The notes beneath the pieces were generated by a model. It had not been told where the DNA came from. It searched no databases and was given only the letters and a program-made list of their open reading frames with translations. A DNA stretch of 20,565 nucleotides from a virus. The stretch is from positions 1-20,565 of IMG/VR virus record IMGVR_UViG_3300027881_000109; one strand, written 5' to 3'. The position numbers were made by a program, and so were the translations under genes. Shown here piece after piece: positions 13,455-19,108 of this stretch (position 1 is its first letter; every line of letters begins with the position of its first letter).

Positions 13455-13796
13455 ATGGCATGGGCTTACGCCATCCAGCCGCACCTTTACGTGAGCCACG
13501 CCCTTATCAGGGCCACCACATATAAGCATTCTCGGTGGCATGATGAGTGGAAAGGCGTGGCTTGCTTTTTCTATGTATGGAACGAGGGCAATTCAATGCA
13601 GATCACAAGGCGCAGTGGCTTGACAGGCGTAGTTCACACACGTGAGATAGACGTGGAACGTGAGCAAGTAGAGGCATGGGAAGGTGGTATGCTAATACAA
13701 GAGGCTATGCCTCATGTATCTAAGGATGACCGTGAGTTCATCATGTCTGGCATCACTCCAGAGGAGTGGGAAGCAGCCTTCATTGAAGGCTCGTAA
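13455..13796 (+). CDS. Early protein with REFxxSGxTPEEW motif, unknown
   Basis: The product has 113 residues. The C-terminal 45 residues include QVEAWEGGMLIQEAMPHVSK and then DDREFIMSGITPEEWEAAF. This run (AWE-G--IQ-A-PH, REF--SGITPEEW) is a signature I recall from many small phage proteins of unknown function, in which it follows a short N-terminal domain. The N-terminal half here is Tyr/His/Trp-rich. The ATG at 13455 has only a weak GGGA site about five bases upstream. A perfect 7-bp hairpin (13775-13791) lies over its last codons. The next 133 bases have no gene but contain a possible structured RNA. Confidence 0.65.
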   Translation: MAWAYAIQPHLYVSHALIRATTYKHSRWHDEWKGVACFFYVWNEGNSMQITRRSGLTGVVHTREIDVEREQVEAWEGGMLIQEAMPHVSKDDREFIMSGITPEEWEAAFIEGS

Positions 13797-13807
13797 CACC
13801 AAACGAT

Positions 13808-13903
13808 AGGGGTCCTGTCTATTAAACGCTGTAAGTCGTACGATGAGACAGATGGTACCGACGCTCTCCTCTCAGTCGCATGAGTGGAACGGCAGTGACC
13901 CCT
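13808..13903 (+). ncRNA. Candidate structured RNA (three-helix), leader of the next gene
   Basis: The 133-base gap 13797-13929 has no plausible gene. AGGGGTC (13808-13814) pairs perfectly with GACCCCT (13897-13903), closing 96 bases. Directly inside, CTGTCT (13815-13820) pairs with AGACAG (13846-13851), and a third arm is suggested by CCG/CGG (13858-13860 with 13890-13892) and CTCA/TGAG (13871-13874 with 13881-13884). This would be a junction-type fold just upstream of the ribosome-binding site of the gene at 13930. It lacks tRNA features (no T-arm sequence, no two-base spacer after the first helix), and I cannot match it to a known riboswitch or ribozyme. The outer helices are solid by sequence; the third is weak. 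Confidence 0.45.
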
Positions 13904-13929
13904 GATTACATAGAACGTGGGAGAATAGC

Positions 13930-14130
13930 ATGAATGATTGGCAACGCAGTGCATGGTACCGTCCCGGTACATGGATGTTGCCTAGATGGTGGACTAACGG
14001 ACCACCCGTAAGGGATGGACGTGCTACTTATGCTGAGCAACAGCACTTCTACTCAAGCCCCTTCGCAGTCAATGTGTTGGGCCACACTGGTGGTATGACT
14101 AAGCCCCCACCTACTACGGAGGCACCATGA
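13930..14130 (+). CDS. Small Trp/Pro-rich protein, unknown
   Basis: The product has 66 residues, MNDWQRSAWYRPGTWMLPRW followed by WTNGPPVRDG and a polar, Pro-rich end (KPPPTTEAP). Five tryptophans fall in the first 22 residues. No domain is recognised. GGGAG lies seven bases before the ATG at 13930. The TGA overlaps the next ATG in ATGA, the pattern used through most of the following cassette. Confidence 0.6.
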   Translation: MNDWQRSAWYRPGTWMLPRWWTNGPPVRDGRATYAEQQHFYSSPFAVNVLGHTGGMTKPPPTTEAP

Positions 14131-14291
14131 AGATCACAGTACGAGGGCGTACGATTAACACGTATGCTACGGTAGGCAACAAGCGATTCTATATGCGCTT
14201 GTATGAGACGTTCAGTGACGAGCGTTTGGATGAACTAGAGCAGGAGTCTAAGGACCGTGAATCAGAAGCAACCAACCAACACGATAGCTAG
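14127..14291 (+). CDS. Small basic-then-acidic protein, unknown
   Basis: The product has 54 residues: a basic beta-like N-terminus (MKITVRGRTINTYATVGNKR) followed by an acidic helix (SDERLDELEQESKDRESEA). The ATG overlaps the previous stop (ATGA), giving coupled translation. It shares 35 bases with the start of the next gene if that gene begins at its GTG. No family is recognised. Confidence 0.55.
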   Translation: MKITVRGRTINTYATVGNKRFYMRLYETFSDERLDELEQESKDRESEATNQHDS

Positions 14292-14511
14292 CTTCAAGGA
14301 ACGATGGAAGCGGCACAGTGTAGCTGTGCCCTCTGTTGTGCGTACCATACACCGGGTAGCTAAGGCTAAGGACTGGACCAAGGCTAAGCCCAAGTCAGTG
14401 ATGCGTACGTATGAGGAGACGGTCCATGCCAATGATGTCTACCGTGAGGTAGTCAATGGCAAGGTGACGAAACCCTTATGGCATCGAGGTGCTAGGGTAG
14501 GTATGGCATGA
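14257..14511 (+). CDS. Small basic protein, unknown
   Basis: The product has 84 residues and is rich in Lys and Arg (FKERWKRHS, HRVAKAKDWTKAKPKS), likely helical and possibly nucleic-acid-binding by charge. The frame has no ATG near its beginning; the GTG at 14257-14259 is the best start, with AGGAG ten bases upstream inside the previous gene. The 35-base overlap is larger than elsewhere in the cassette, so the start is the least certain part. A perfect 7-bp inverted repeat, GGCACAG/CTGTGCC, lies at 14310-14328. The TGA overlaps the next ATG. Confidence 0.5.
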   Translation: MNQKQPTNTIASFKERWKRHSVAVPSVVRTIHRVAKAKDWTKAKPKSVMRTYEETVHANDVYREVVNGKVTKPLWHRGARVGMA

Positions 14512-14657
14512 AACTCAAGCACAAGTACATGATCCCGCCTCTTGAACAGAGGAACAAGGAAGCATGGTGGGATAGGTATGGGCCTGCTATTGTTATTGGG
14601 GGCACGCTGTTATTCTGTGTATCCTTCACTGCTCTCTTACTATGGGTGGCACCATGA
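14508..14657 (+). CDS. Small single-pass membrane protein
   Basis: The product has 49 residues. The N-terminus is cytoplasmic-looking (MKLKHKYMIPPLEQRNKEAW), followed by one hydrophobic span of about 22 residues (AIVIGGTLLFCVSFTALLLW). It is joined to both neighbours by ATGA overlaps, which supports it as a gene despite its size. It would be an inner-membrane peptide with a positive-inside N-terminus. The role is unknown. Confidence 0.6.
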   Translation: MKLKHKYMIPPLEQRNKEAWWDRYGPAIVIGGTLLFCVSFTALLLWVAP

Positions 14658-14866
14658 AGCAGCCATACAACTGTGCCTATGAAGGCAAATGCCCCGTTAA
14701 AAAGGGTGATAAGGTGAGTGTGCTCGTCGATCCAGCCAAGGAACAGTGGGCACCGGGCATAGTACGCACGTGCTGTGCCATACAGTTCACCGCTAGGGTA
14801 GCGAAGCATACCCTATTCTTTTTCTACTCTGACCAAGGTGACACTTGGAAGGTGATGCAACAATGA
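14654..14866 (+). CDS. Small SH3-like protein candidate, unknown
   Basis: The product has 70 residues, MKQPYNCAYEGKCPVKKGDK then VSVLVDPAKEQWAPGIVR. The spacing of short strands with VKKGDKVSVLVD and APGIVR gives the impression of a small beta-barrel (SH3- or KOW-like), which is only a shape-based guess. Cysteines at 7, 13 and near 44-45 could bind a metal. It starts at the ATG at 14654 in the ATGA overlap; an upstream in-frame start would lie within the previous gene's membrane segment. It ends ten bases before the next start. Confidence 0.55.
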   Translation: MKQPYNCAYEGKCPVKKGDKVSVLVDPAKEQWAPGIVRTCCAIQFTARVAKHTLFFFYSDQGDTWKVMQQ

Positions 14867-14875
14867 GGGGTAGCC

Positions 14876-15070
14876 ATGTACATCATTCGTAACGACCATC
14901 GCAATGCATACAAGACGTATGATGGATGGACTACCATAGCAGGTGGCTGCTTGACTGGGCTAGCTGATGTACTCAGGTTCACAGAACGTGAGGCTGAACT
15001 CAACAAGGACAAGCTACCTAGCGGCAGTAGATTTGTCTACTTCCCACGCCGTAGATGGAGAGACTTATGA
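14876..15070 (+). CDS. Small early protein, unknown
   Basis: The product has 64 residues, MYIIRNDHRNAYKTYDGWTT then a Gly/Leu helix region with RFTEREAEL and a basic C-terminus (FPRRRWRDL). The pattern of an N-terminal strand, a turn, a helix with an acidic REAEL motif and a final strand could be a small alpha/beta fold. GAGGGGT lies five bases before the ATG at 14876, one of the stronger sites of the cassette. The TGA overlaps the next ATG. Confidence 0.55.
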   Translation: MYIIRNDHRNAYKTYDGWTTIAGGCLTGLADVLRFTEREAELNKDKLPSGSRFVYFPRRRWRDL

Positions 15071-15372
15071 AGGAATTAACATTCGCAAGACACCAGAACG
15101 CATCGGACTTCTGTACTACGGGGGCCACACACATCTCGTTGTGTCGTCGTATTATACGACAGTTCTTCGGCATCCCTGCCAATTGCACTGAGTTTACACT
15201 CGTGCTCAGTAAAGGACACCGTCCTAATGCCTATCGCATTGAAGATGCGGGTGGTGACTGCTACTGCTACATCGGTGGACACAAGAAACAGATGTACAGT
15301 GGTGCATATGGCAGGCTGACATATTTCCTGAGCTTGGGATACAAGTTTGTTCAAGTGGAGTATGAGTCATGA
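15067..15372 (+). CDS. Early cassette paralogue 1, unknown
   Basis: The product has 101 residues. It shows the pattern HISLCRRIIRQFFGIP, then FTLVLSKGHRPNAYRIE, and it ends YFLSLGYKFVQVEYES. The same order (a strand plus short helix with L-C and FG-hP, a strand with a small-residue turn before Pro, and a final aromatic strand) is found in the genes at 15369 and 16630, so the three look like diverged copies. The ATG at 15067 overlaps the previous stop (ATGA). A perfect short inverted repeat lies at 15146-15160. No outside family is recognised. Confidence 0.6.
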   Translation: MKELTFARHQNASDFCTTGATHISLCRRIIRQFFGIPANCTEFTLVLSKGHRPNAYRIEDAGGDCYCYIGGHKKQMYSGAYGRLTYFLSLGYKFVQVEYES

Positions 15373-15725
15373 AGGAACGACAAGAGTTTAAGATCAGACG
15401 CTTTGGTACCAGTAAGGTAGCATCGTGGCAACGTAGTAGTGGAAGCAATAGAGATCTCTTATGTGGCAGAGGTACCAACAGTACGCTGATCATACCGAAG
15501 GAGGTACGTGAAGCCTTCGTCGTGTTCACTAGCAAGCCCACTTCACAGAACTACCCTATCGTAGAGTATACGAAGGTGTTTCATTGGGGGTACGGTGGTG
15601 CGGAGCGTGTAACATGCCACAGGTTAGAGGGATACAGTGGTTCATTCATGTGTGCTGCACAAAAGTTACTGGAACGTATGTACAAGAAGGGCTACCGCTA
15701 TGTCCACATCGAGTACGATGTATGA
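15369..15725 (+). CDS. Early cassette paralogue 2, unknown
   Basis: The product has 118 residues. It has STLIIPKEVREAFVVFTSKP in the middle and ends LLERMYKKGYRYVHIEYDV, matching the end of the preceding protein (LGYKFVQVEYES) in pattern. Adjacent diverged copies suggest an old tandem duplication. It is likely a small soluble alpha/beta protein. ATGA overlaps join it to both neighbours. No catalytic motif is visible. Confidence 0.6.
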   Translation: MKERQEFKIRRFGTSKVASWQRSSGSNRDLLCGRGTNSTLIIPKEVREAFVVFTSKPTSQNYPIVEYTKVFHWGYGGAERVTCHRLEGYSGSFMCAAQKLLERMYKKGYRYVHIEYDV

Positions 15726-16051
15726 CTAACCTAAGCCCACTGTTCAGGGTGTTCCTGATCGTGTGCCTCATGGTAGTAGCCTTCACTTGCGTCCAAGGGT
15801 GTGCTAACACACACGTGTATGCGCAAGGATTCATTGGGCTACGTACTAGTGAGCATCATGGCTTCGAGTCATGCTCTAAGGAGAACGCTGGTGTGAGGGT
15901 AGGCATAGAACGTAAGGTCAGTAAGCACGTGAGTGTAGCAGGTGAGTACGAGCACGTATCTCATCTGTTATGTGGCAACCCATTCAATGACAAGCCAGAG
16001 GCAGCAGCCGACCACGTTGGTGTTGTTGTCACTGGTAGGTGGGACCTATGA
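15722..16051 (+). CDS. Lipoprotein-like, probably beta-barrel-like surface protein
   Basis: The product has 109 residues. The start MTNLSPLFRVFLIVCLMVVA then FTCVQGC forms a signal peptide with a lipobox-like VQGC; Gln at -2 is unusual, so processing is probable but not certain. The mature part alternates hydrophobic and polar residues (QGFIGLRT, AGVRVGIERK, VSVAGEYEHVSH, HVGVVVTGRWDL), as in small outer-membrane strands. It is predicted to lie in or at the outer membrane. Phage lipoproteins in early units often block superinfection; that is inference. I chose the ATG at 15722 in the ATGA overlap, since a longer frame from 15584 would cover the previous gene. Confidence 0.6.
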   Translation: MTNLSPLFRVFLIVCLMVVAFTCVQGCANTHVYAQGFIGLRTSEHHGFESCSKENAGVRVGIERKVSKHVSVAGEYEHVSHLLCGNPFNDKPEAAADHVGVVVTGRWDL

Positions 16052-16227
16052 GCATCGACATACTTGACAGACTCACTGAGCTAGAGCATGAGGCCAACTC
16101 TATCATCGAGATGATGCATAGACTCAAGGATGCGTACGCCTGCGGCTACCGCCAAGTAGATGAGAACGACGAGCTTGTCACTGGAGGTGACAATGTACAC
16201 AATATAGCAGAGGCAGTGAGGAAATGA
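16048..16227 (+). CDS. Small coiled-coil protein, unknown
   Basis: The product has 59 residues. Residues 3-30 (IDILDRLTELEHEANSIIEM and following) have the heptad pattern of a coiled coil. The rest is short and acidic. It starts at the ATG in the ATGA overlap at 16048; an upstream GTG adds three residues and is less likely. It may form a dimer or pair with another small protein of the cassette. No family is recognised. Confidence 0.55.
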   Translation: MSIDILDRLTELEHEANSIIEMMHRLKDAYACGYRQVDENDELVTGGDNVHNIAEAVRK

Positions 16228-16415
16228 GAGTCTTCTATATACAATGCAGAGGGACAGCTAACATGTGGTCACGCAACAGGTGGGCTACACCCTTTACTAT
16301 CCCTGATCTCTATGTGAGTGAGGCTAATGCCCAACGACAGATAGACACAGGCAAGGCAGGCCGCTCGTCACTGTACCACATACCTGTGGTACGTGAAGGG
16401 GACCTCTCGCTATGA
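16224..16415 (+). CDS. Small early protein, unknown
   Basis: The product has 63 residues, MRVFYIQCRGTANMWSRNRW then TPFTIPDLYVSEANAQRQID. The sequence suggests a strand, a loop, then a helix beginning at SEANAQRQID, a layout common in small phage proteins that mark or bind another protein. Both ends overlap neighbours by ATGA. No motif allows a function. Confidence 0.55.
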   Translation: MRVFYIQCRGTANMWSRNRWATPFTIPDLYVSEANAQRQIDTGKAGRSSLYHIPVVREGDLSL

Positions 16416-16630
16416 GGTACATCATGGATGGACTATGGGACAACGCAGCTAAGGCTGGTCCCATCACTGGCTCTGGTCCCGGCTTCGAACGTGCGATGAG
16501 CATGTTCACAGCTAGGCAAGACAGGCTAGCTAGGCGTGGAAAGTGGCGCAAGGCACCAGCTAAGTGGAAGACAAACGACGGGACACACATTGATCCCGAG
16601 TGGTACATCATTAACTATGGAGTAGAGTAA
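16412..16630 (+). CDS. Small basic protein, unknown
   Basis: The product has 72 residues, with a Gly/Pro-rich part (GPITGSGPGF) followed by a basic helix (RQDRLARRGKWRKAPAKWK) and an aromatic end (DPEWYIINYGVE). The basic helix could touch nucleic acid. ATGA overlap at the start and TAATG at the end keep it inside the coupled cassette. No family is recognised. Confidence 0.55.
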   Translation: MRYIMDGLWDNAAKAGPITGSGPGFERAMSMFTARQDRLARRGKWRKAPAKWKTNDGTHIDPEWYIINYGVE

Positions 16631-16950
16631 TGAAAGTTGAATTCAAATTCAAGTACAGCGACCGGCTAGGCTTTAATATGGGCAGCATACACTTATGCGG
16701 TAGTGAAGTGTGCCGCTTGTTCGGTGTAGAACGTGAGCCAGTTGATCTGGTAGTCAGTACACGTAAGCCTAGTGGTGAGGACTACTACGAAGCTACGTTG
16801 CGTGAGCGAGGCCGCATACGATACTATAACATGACCAAGGCCGAGTCAGGTCAATGTGCTGATTACTCTGCTTGGGATATTGCACTCGACCGCATGGTAA
16901 TCAAAGCACTCAACCATGCTGACAAGGTATACTTCTGGATGATGCAATGA
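16630..16950 (+). CDS. Early cassette paralogue 3, unknown
   Basis: The product has 106 residues. SIHLCGSEVCRLFGVE followed by VDLVVSTRKPSGEDYYEA parallels HISLC...FFGIP...FTLVLSKGHRPNAY in the gene at 15067, and the last strand KVYFWM corresponds to its aromatic end. So this is a third, more distant copy, separated from the other two by four unrelated small genes. The ATG overlaps the previous TAA by one base. Function unknown. Confidence 0.6.
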   Translation: MKVEFKFKYSDRLGFNMGSIHLCGSEVCRLFGVEREPVDLVVSTRKPSGEDYYEATLRERGRIRYYNMTKAESGQCADYSAWDIALDRMVIKALNHADKVYFWMMQ

Positions 16951-17138
16951 AGACGTATAAGATGGGCTTCACTGCCAGTATCATGGGTACTACGAGTGGT
17001 GAGGTATCACTCGACATCAAGGGTGATGAGCCTGATGATGAGGAGTTAGACAAACTCTACGAGATGGCACAAGAGAAAGCCCATGATACTAGCTGCGCTA
17101 GCCTAGACATTGACGTGTACTTAGGAGAGGAGCCGTGA
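16947..17138 (+). CDS. Small acidic protein, unknown
   Basis: The product has 63 residues, strongly acidic in the middle (DIKGDEPDDEELDKLYEMAQ) with beta-like ends (KTYKMGFTASIMGTTSGEVS and LDIDVYLGEEP). The alternation fits a small beta-alpha-beta fold. ATGA at the start and GTGA at the end join it to its neighbours. It is possibly distantly related in shape to the other strand-helix-strand proteins of the cassette, but I see no sequence proof. Confidence 0.55.
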   Translation: MKTYKMGFTASIMGTTSGEVSLDIKGDEPDDEELDKLYEMAQEKAHDTSCASLDIDVYLGEEP

Positions 17139-17497
17139 GCTATTGCAGATGGTCAAGTGACCGCTTCCAATGCGATGTGTATGTATACGAGAGTGACTCT
17201 GGTTTTGTCACACACATAGCAACACGTAGGTCTGAGAAGTCACCCGTCATACCTTGGAAGACTATCAAGTGGCCTGTCATAGGCAGGTTCAGATGGTGGC
17301 TGTACAACAGACGCTATAGGCACTGGTCTGATAACCGCACAATGGTTGACATTGGACTGGAGTGTGACGGTGAGTCATACAACCATGACACTGCCGGTGA
17401 GTGTGCTACTCACCTAGAGCACCTCAAGAGCCTCGGTTACATGGTACCACAGTATGCTATTGATGCATTGTGGGAGGAGGATGAAGATGAGGGCTAG
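17135..17497 (+). CDS. MSYCRWSSD-family protein, unknown function
   Basis: The product has 120 residues. The start MSYCRWSSDRFQCDVYVYES followed by GFVTHIATRR is the hallmark of a family found in many phages and bacteria (MSYCR-SSD---CD-Y-YE---G--THVA-RR), still without known function; the paired cysteines at 4 and 13 are conserved there. The middle is basic and aromatic and the end is a Glu/Asp tail. The start is GTG at 17135-17137 in a GTGA overlap, with GGAG upstream. This is one of the few cassette genes with a recognisable wide distribution. Confidence 0.7.
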   Translation: MSYCRWSSDRFQCDVYVYESDSGFVTHIATRRSEKSPVIPWKTIKWPVIGRFRWWLYNRRYRHWSDNRTMVDIGLECDGESYNHDTAGECATHLEHLKSLGYMVPQYAIDALWEEDEDEG

Positions 17498-17702
17498 TAC
17501 TGCTGCTCTGTTCTTAACCATAGCTATACTGTTATCTCTCACCACCCTTCGGGTGGTTGAGATACTATCAGAGCATAGACTACAAGAACTATCATATCAA
17601 CGAGAAAGAGACTGCGCACCTGCGTGGCAACCACCAACCATACCCAACTGTGACGACGCCACTTGGGATCGTATCATCAATGGGTGTGAGGAGGAGGACT
17701 GA
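17487..17702 (+). CDS. Small membrane-anchored protein
   Basis: The product has 71 residues. An N-terminal hydrophobic segment (ASTAALFLTIAILLSLTTL) acts as an anchor or signal, followed by a charged helix (VVEILSEHRLQELSYQRERD) and a Cys/Trp-containing end. I chose the ATG at 17487-17489 because AGGAGG lies six bases upstream; an ATG two codons earlier touches that site. It overlaps the previous gene by 11 bases. A perfect 7-bp hairpin with loop TTC (17541-17557) lies over the end of the membrane segment. It has the general layout of an inner-membrane spanin, but there is no partner gene or endolysin nearby, so this stays open. Confidence 0.55.
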   Translation: MRASTAALFLTIAILLSLTTLRVVEILSEHRLQELSYQRERDCAPAWQPPTIPNCDDATWDRIINGCEEED

Positions 17703-17869
17703 TGGCACAGATCAGAGTGTACAGTGTACTCTATGTCGAGGGACTAGGGGCTCGCATCAAGGTGCTTGAGGCAGCACTCGAACGTATAGCAGACAGAACC
17801 GAGAGCATTGAGGAAGCCCAATGGGTAGCCAACAATGCACTACTGAGAGAGGACGATGACAATGAATAA
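17702..17869 (+). CDS. Small helical protein, unknown
   Basis: The product has 55 residues, MAQIRVYSVLYVEGLGARIK then a long amphipathic helix (VLEAALERIADRTESIEEAQ) and an acidic end. The heptad spacing suggests a coiled coil. The ATG at 17702 overlaps the previous TGA (TGATG) with GGAGGA five bases before it, which makes it convincing despite its size. The function is unknown. Confidence 0.6.
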   Translation: MAQIRVYSVLYVEGLGARIKVLEAALERIADRTESIEEAQWVANNALLREDDDNE

Positions 17870-18098
17870 CGTAAGTGAATGGGCAGCAGCCCTCTTAATA
17901 CTCGCCATCGTACTGGTGGTGTTCATGTTTGGTGGGGTGCTACTCACTGGCATAGCAATCGTTCTATTTTGCGGGCTCGTGGTAGCTGCGACCGTAGATA
18001 TTCTGAACGCTGGCTGGGGCTGGCTCTCCTCTCTTTTCCCTTCGACGAAGGAGAAGGGAAAAGGAGAGGAGGAGAGTGGTGGTTCGACTAAAGATTAA
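17862..18098 (+). CDS. Two-pass membrane protein, holin-like
   Basis: The product has 78 residues. Two hydrophobic spans (AAALLILAIVLVVFMFGGVL and GIAIVLFCGLVVAATVDIL) are separated by a very short turn, with a charged Lys/Glu/Ser tail (STKEKGKGEEESGG). Size, two membrane helices and a charged C-terminus match class II holins, which open the inner membrane at lysis. No endolysin is in the window and the gene sits in the early-type cassette, so the assignment is tentative. The ATG at 17862 is preferred by distance from GAGAGG; an ATG at 17856 is possible. Its last codons form a long hairpin. Confidence 0.55.
   Translation: MNNVSEWAAALLILAIVLVVFMFGGVLLTGIAIVLFCGLVVAATVDILNAGWGWLSSLFPSTKEKGKGEEESGGSTKD
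18024..18074 (+). promoter_or_regulatory. Long hairpin that buries the next gene's ribosome-binding site
   Basis: Bases 18024-18043 pair with 18053-18074 over 20 bp with two single-G bulges, around a 9-base loop. The 3' arm contains AGGAGG (18067-18072), the ribosome-binding site for the GTG at 18079. A competing small hairpin (CCTTC/GAAGG with loop GAC, 18039-18051) could form instead. Ribosomes finishing the upstream membrane protein would melt the stem, so this looks like a translational coupling switch. Confidence 0.6.
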
Positions 18099-18408
18099 GA
18101 CGCATGAGTGCCATGATATAGACAGGTACGCTCTCGTGTGGCCCGGTTCACCGTGGTGTGACATCTTGCAAAGTGGAGAGGATGGCACTATGAAGGAGTG
18201 TGACATGCAGTTAGAGCTGCGCTTCGAACCTAAACTAGAGGACTGGTATAATGAGCTTGAATCAGAAGTCATCGCTCAAGATATACCGACGTATGAGTCA
18301 GCAGGTATGGATACATCACATACCCCAGTGGCATCGGTATTGTATACGCCACGATCATACAGCGGAAAGATCAATGTCCCTCTCATTACACTTGACGAGG
18401 TGCAATAA
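18079..18408 (+). CDS. Early protein, unknown
   Basis: The product has 109 residues, MVRLKIKTHECHDIDRYALV then WPGSPWCDIL and a mixed, rather acidic body (LEDWYNELESEVIAQDIPTY). The start is GTG at 18079-18081, six bases after AGGAGG; another GTG three bases earlier is too close to it. The start overlaps the previous gene by 20 bases. The site is covered by the hairpin at 18024-18074, so expression should depend on translation of the upstream gene. No family is recognised. Confidence 0.55.
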   Translation: MVRLKIKTHECHDIDRYALVWPGSPWCDILQSGEDGTMKECDMQLELRFEPKLEDWYNELESEVIAQDIPTYESAGMDTSHTPVASVLYTPRSYSGKINVPLITLDEVQ

Positions 18409-18535
18409 TGTCAAAGCAACCAAGTGCCCCCAATGTGGGAGTGGTAGACTCACATACCGACACACCATCTACAGTACAGAAGGAACATGTCGACAGTGTA
18501 CCTATCGTTTCTCGTACAAACGGAGCGCGGCTTAA
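18374..18535 (+). CDS. Small zinc-ribbon protein, overlapping another frame
   Basis: The product has 53 residues. Four cysteines in two pairs (CPQC, then after 17 residues CRQC) form a clear zinc ribbon: TKCPQCGSGRLTYRHTIYST, EGTCRQCTYRF. Such domains bind nucleic acid or proteins. This is unlikely to arise by chance. The ATG at 18374 has GGAA about seven bases upstream and lies inside the previous gene; most of the frame lies inside the gene at 18408, in a different phase. If instead one base is missing near 18410, the protein would begin MSKATKCPQCG from the ATG at 18408. A sequencing error, a true overlap or a frameshift are all possible. Confidence 0.6.
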   Translation: MSLSLHLTRCNNVKATKCPQCGSGRLTYRHTIYSTEGTCRQCTYRFSYKRSAA

Positions 18536-18689
18536 AGATTACACCAATCATCCTGAGACAGAGAACTACGACCTCATAGCCAAGGTCATATGGATGATCA
18601 ACACATACCCCGGATGGAGTGAGGACGGTACGTTCACATTCCCTGACGGTGAGACATGGGCTAAACTAGAAGGAGAGGATAGTGAGTGA
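18408..18689 (+). CDS. Early protein overlapping the zinc-ribbon gene, unknown
   Basis: The product has 93 residues if started at the ATG at 18408, which overlaps the previous TAA and has GAGG upstream. The first 43 residues (for example PNVGVVDSHTDTPSTVQKEH) look like out-of-frame reading of the zinc ribbon, whereas the last 50 (HPETENYDLIAKVIWMINTY, PGWSEDGTFTFPDGETWAKL) look like a real protein: a helix, then a TFTFPDGETW strand pattern. No ATG, GTG or TTG start lies between, so either the whole overlap is translated or the real C-terminal gene has lost its start through a frameshift. Confidence 0.55.
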   Translation: MSKQPSAPNVGVVDSHTDTPSTVQKEHVDSVPIVSRTNGARLKDYTNHPETENYDLIAKVIWMINTYPGWSEDGTFTFPDGETWAKLEGEDSE

Positions 18690-18864
18690 TCCACTAGATA
18701 CTGGTTGCTCTAGTCATGCTTGTTTGATTAAACGACCTGAAGGCATGGGCACTAACAGTGGTGCTTGTTATTGTAGCCATTGGAAGATTAGGTTGTTAGT
18801 CCATCGATTGCGACGAGAGATCACAGATCTCAAAGGAGAGGACAATGAAACGACTGGAAGCTAA
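18682..18864 (+). CDS. Small Cys-rich protein, possible zinc binder
   Basis: The product has 60 residues. The core CSSHACLIKRPEGMGTNSGA then CYCSHW has four cysteines and two histidines in close order. The run SHxCLIKRPxGMGTNxG-C-C is one I have seen in several phage proteins of unknown function. The start is GTG at 18682-18684 with GGAG six bases upstream. The C-terminal half is a basic helix (WKIRLLVHRLRREITDLKGE). It overlaps both neighbours by a few bases. Metal binding is likely; DNA binding is a guess. Confidence 0.6.
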   Translation: MSDPLDTGCSSHACLIKRPEGMGTNSGACYCSHWKIRLLVHRLRREITDLKGEDNETTGS

Positions 18865-19108
18865 CCTACCCAAGCACCTCAGGGTGCATGTGGTACACTT
18901 ACATGAAGGTAATGTAAGTCGGAACCAACTGAAGAAGATAGGACATACCAATGCACGGTACGTCACCATAGCTAGGCTATTGGATGACGACACCGTAGTA
19001 GCAGAGGGACTGTCCGCTTGTTCACAGAAGGACAACCCATCCCGTAAGATAGGCAGAGCTGTCGCTATTGGGAGGGCACTCGCCAGTTACGAGGGAGCAG
19101 CAGCATGA
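18845..19108 (+). CDS. Small basic early protein, unknown
   Basis: The product has 87 residues. The N-terminal half is basic and His-rich (RLEANLPKHLRVHVVHLHEG), and the second half contains VTIARLLDDDTVVAEGLSAC and then KDNPSRKIGRAVAIGRAL. The motif ARLLDDDTVVAEG...C...D-PSRKIGR-IA-GRAL resembles small phage proteins related to regulators or modifying factors, without a known function. GGAGAGG lies before the ATG at 18845, which overlaps the previous gene by 20 bases. The TGA overlaps the next ATG. Confidence 0.6.
   Translation: MKRLEANLPKHLRVHVVHLHEGNVSRNQLKKIGHTNARYVTIARLLDDDTVVAEGLSACSQKDNPSRKIGRAVAIGRALASYEGAAA

Noticed and set aside
13808-13903. tRNA or hammerhead ribozyme
   Set aside because: The first helix is 7 bp as in tRNA, but there is no T-arm sequence and the second helix follows without spacer bases; the hammerhead core CTGATGA and GAAA are absent.
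15584-15721. Longer start for the early lipoprotein-like gene
   Set aside because: It would cover the previous gene in another frame and place the signal peptide in the middle of the protein.
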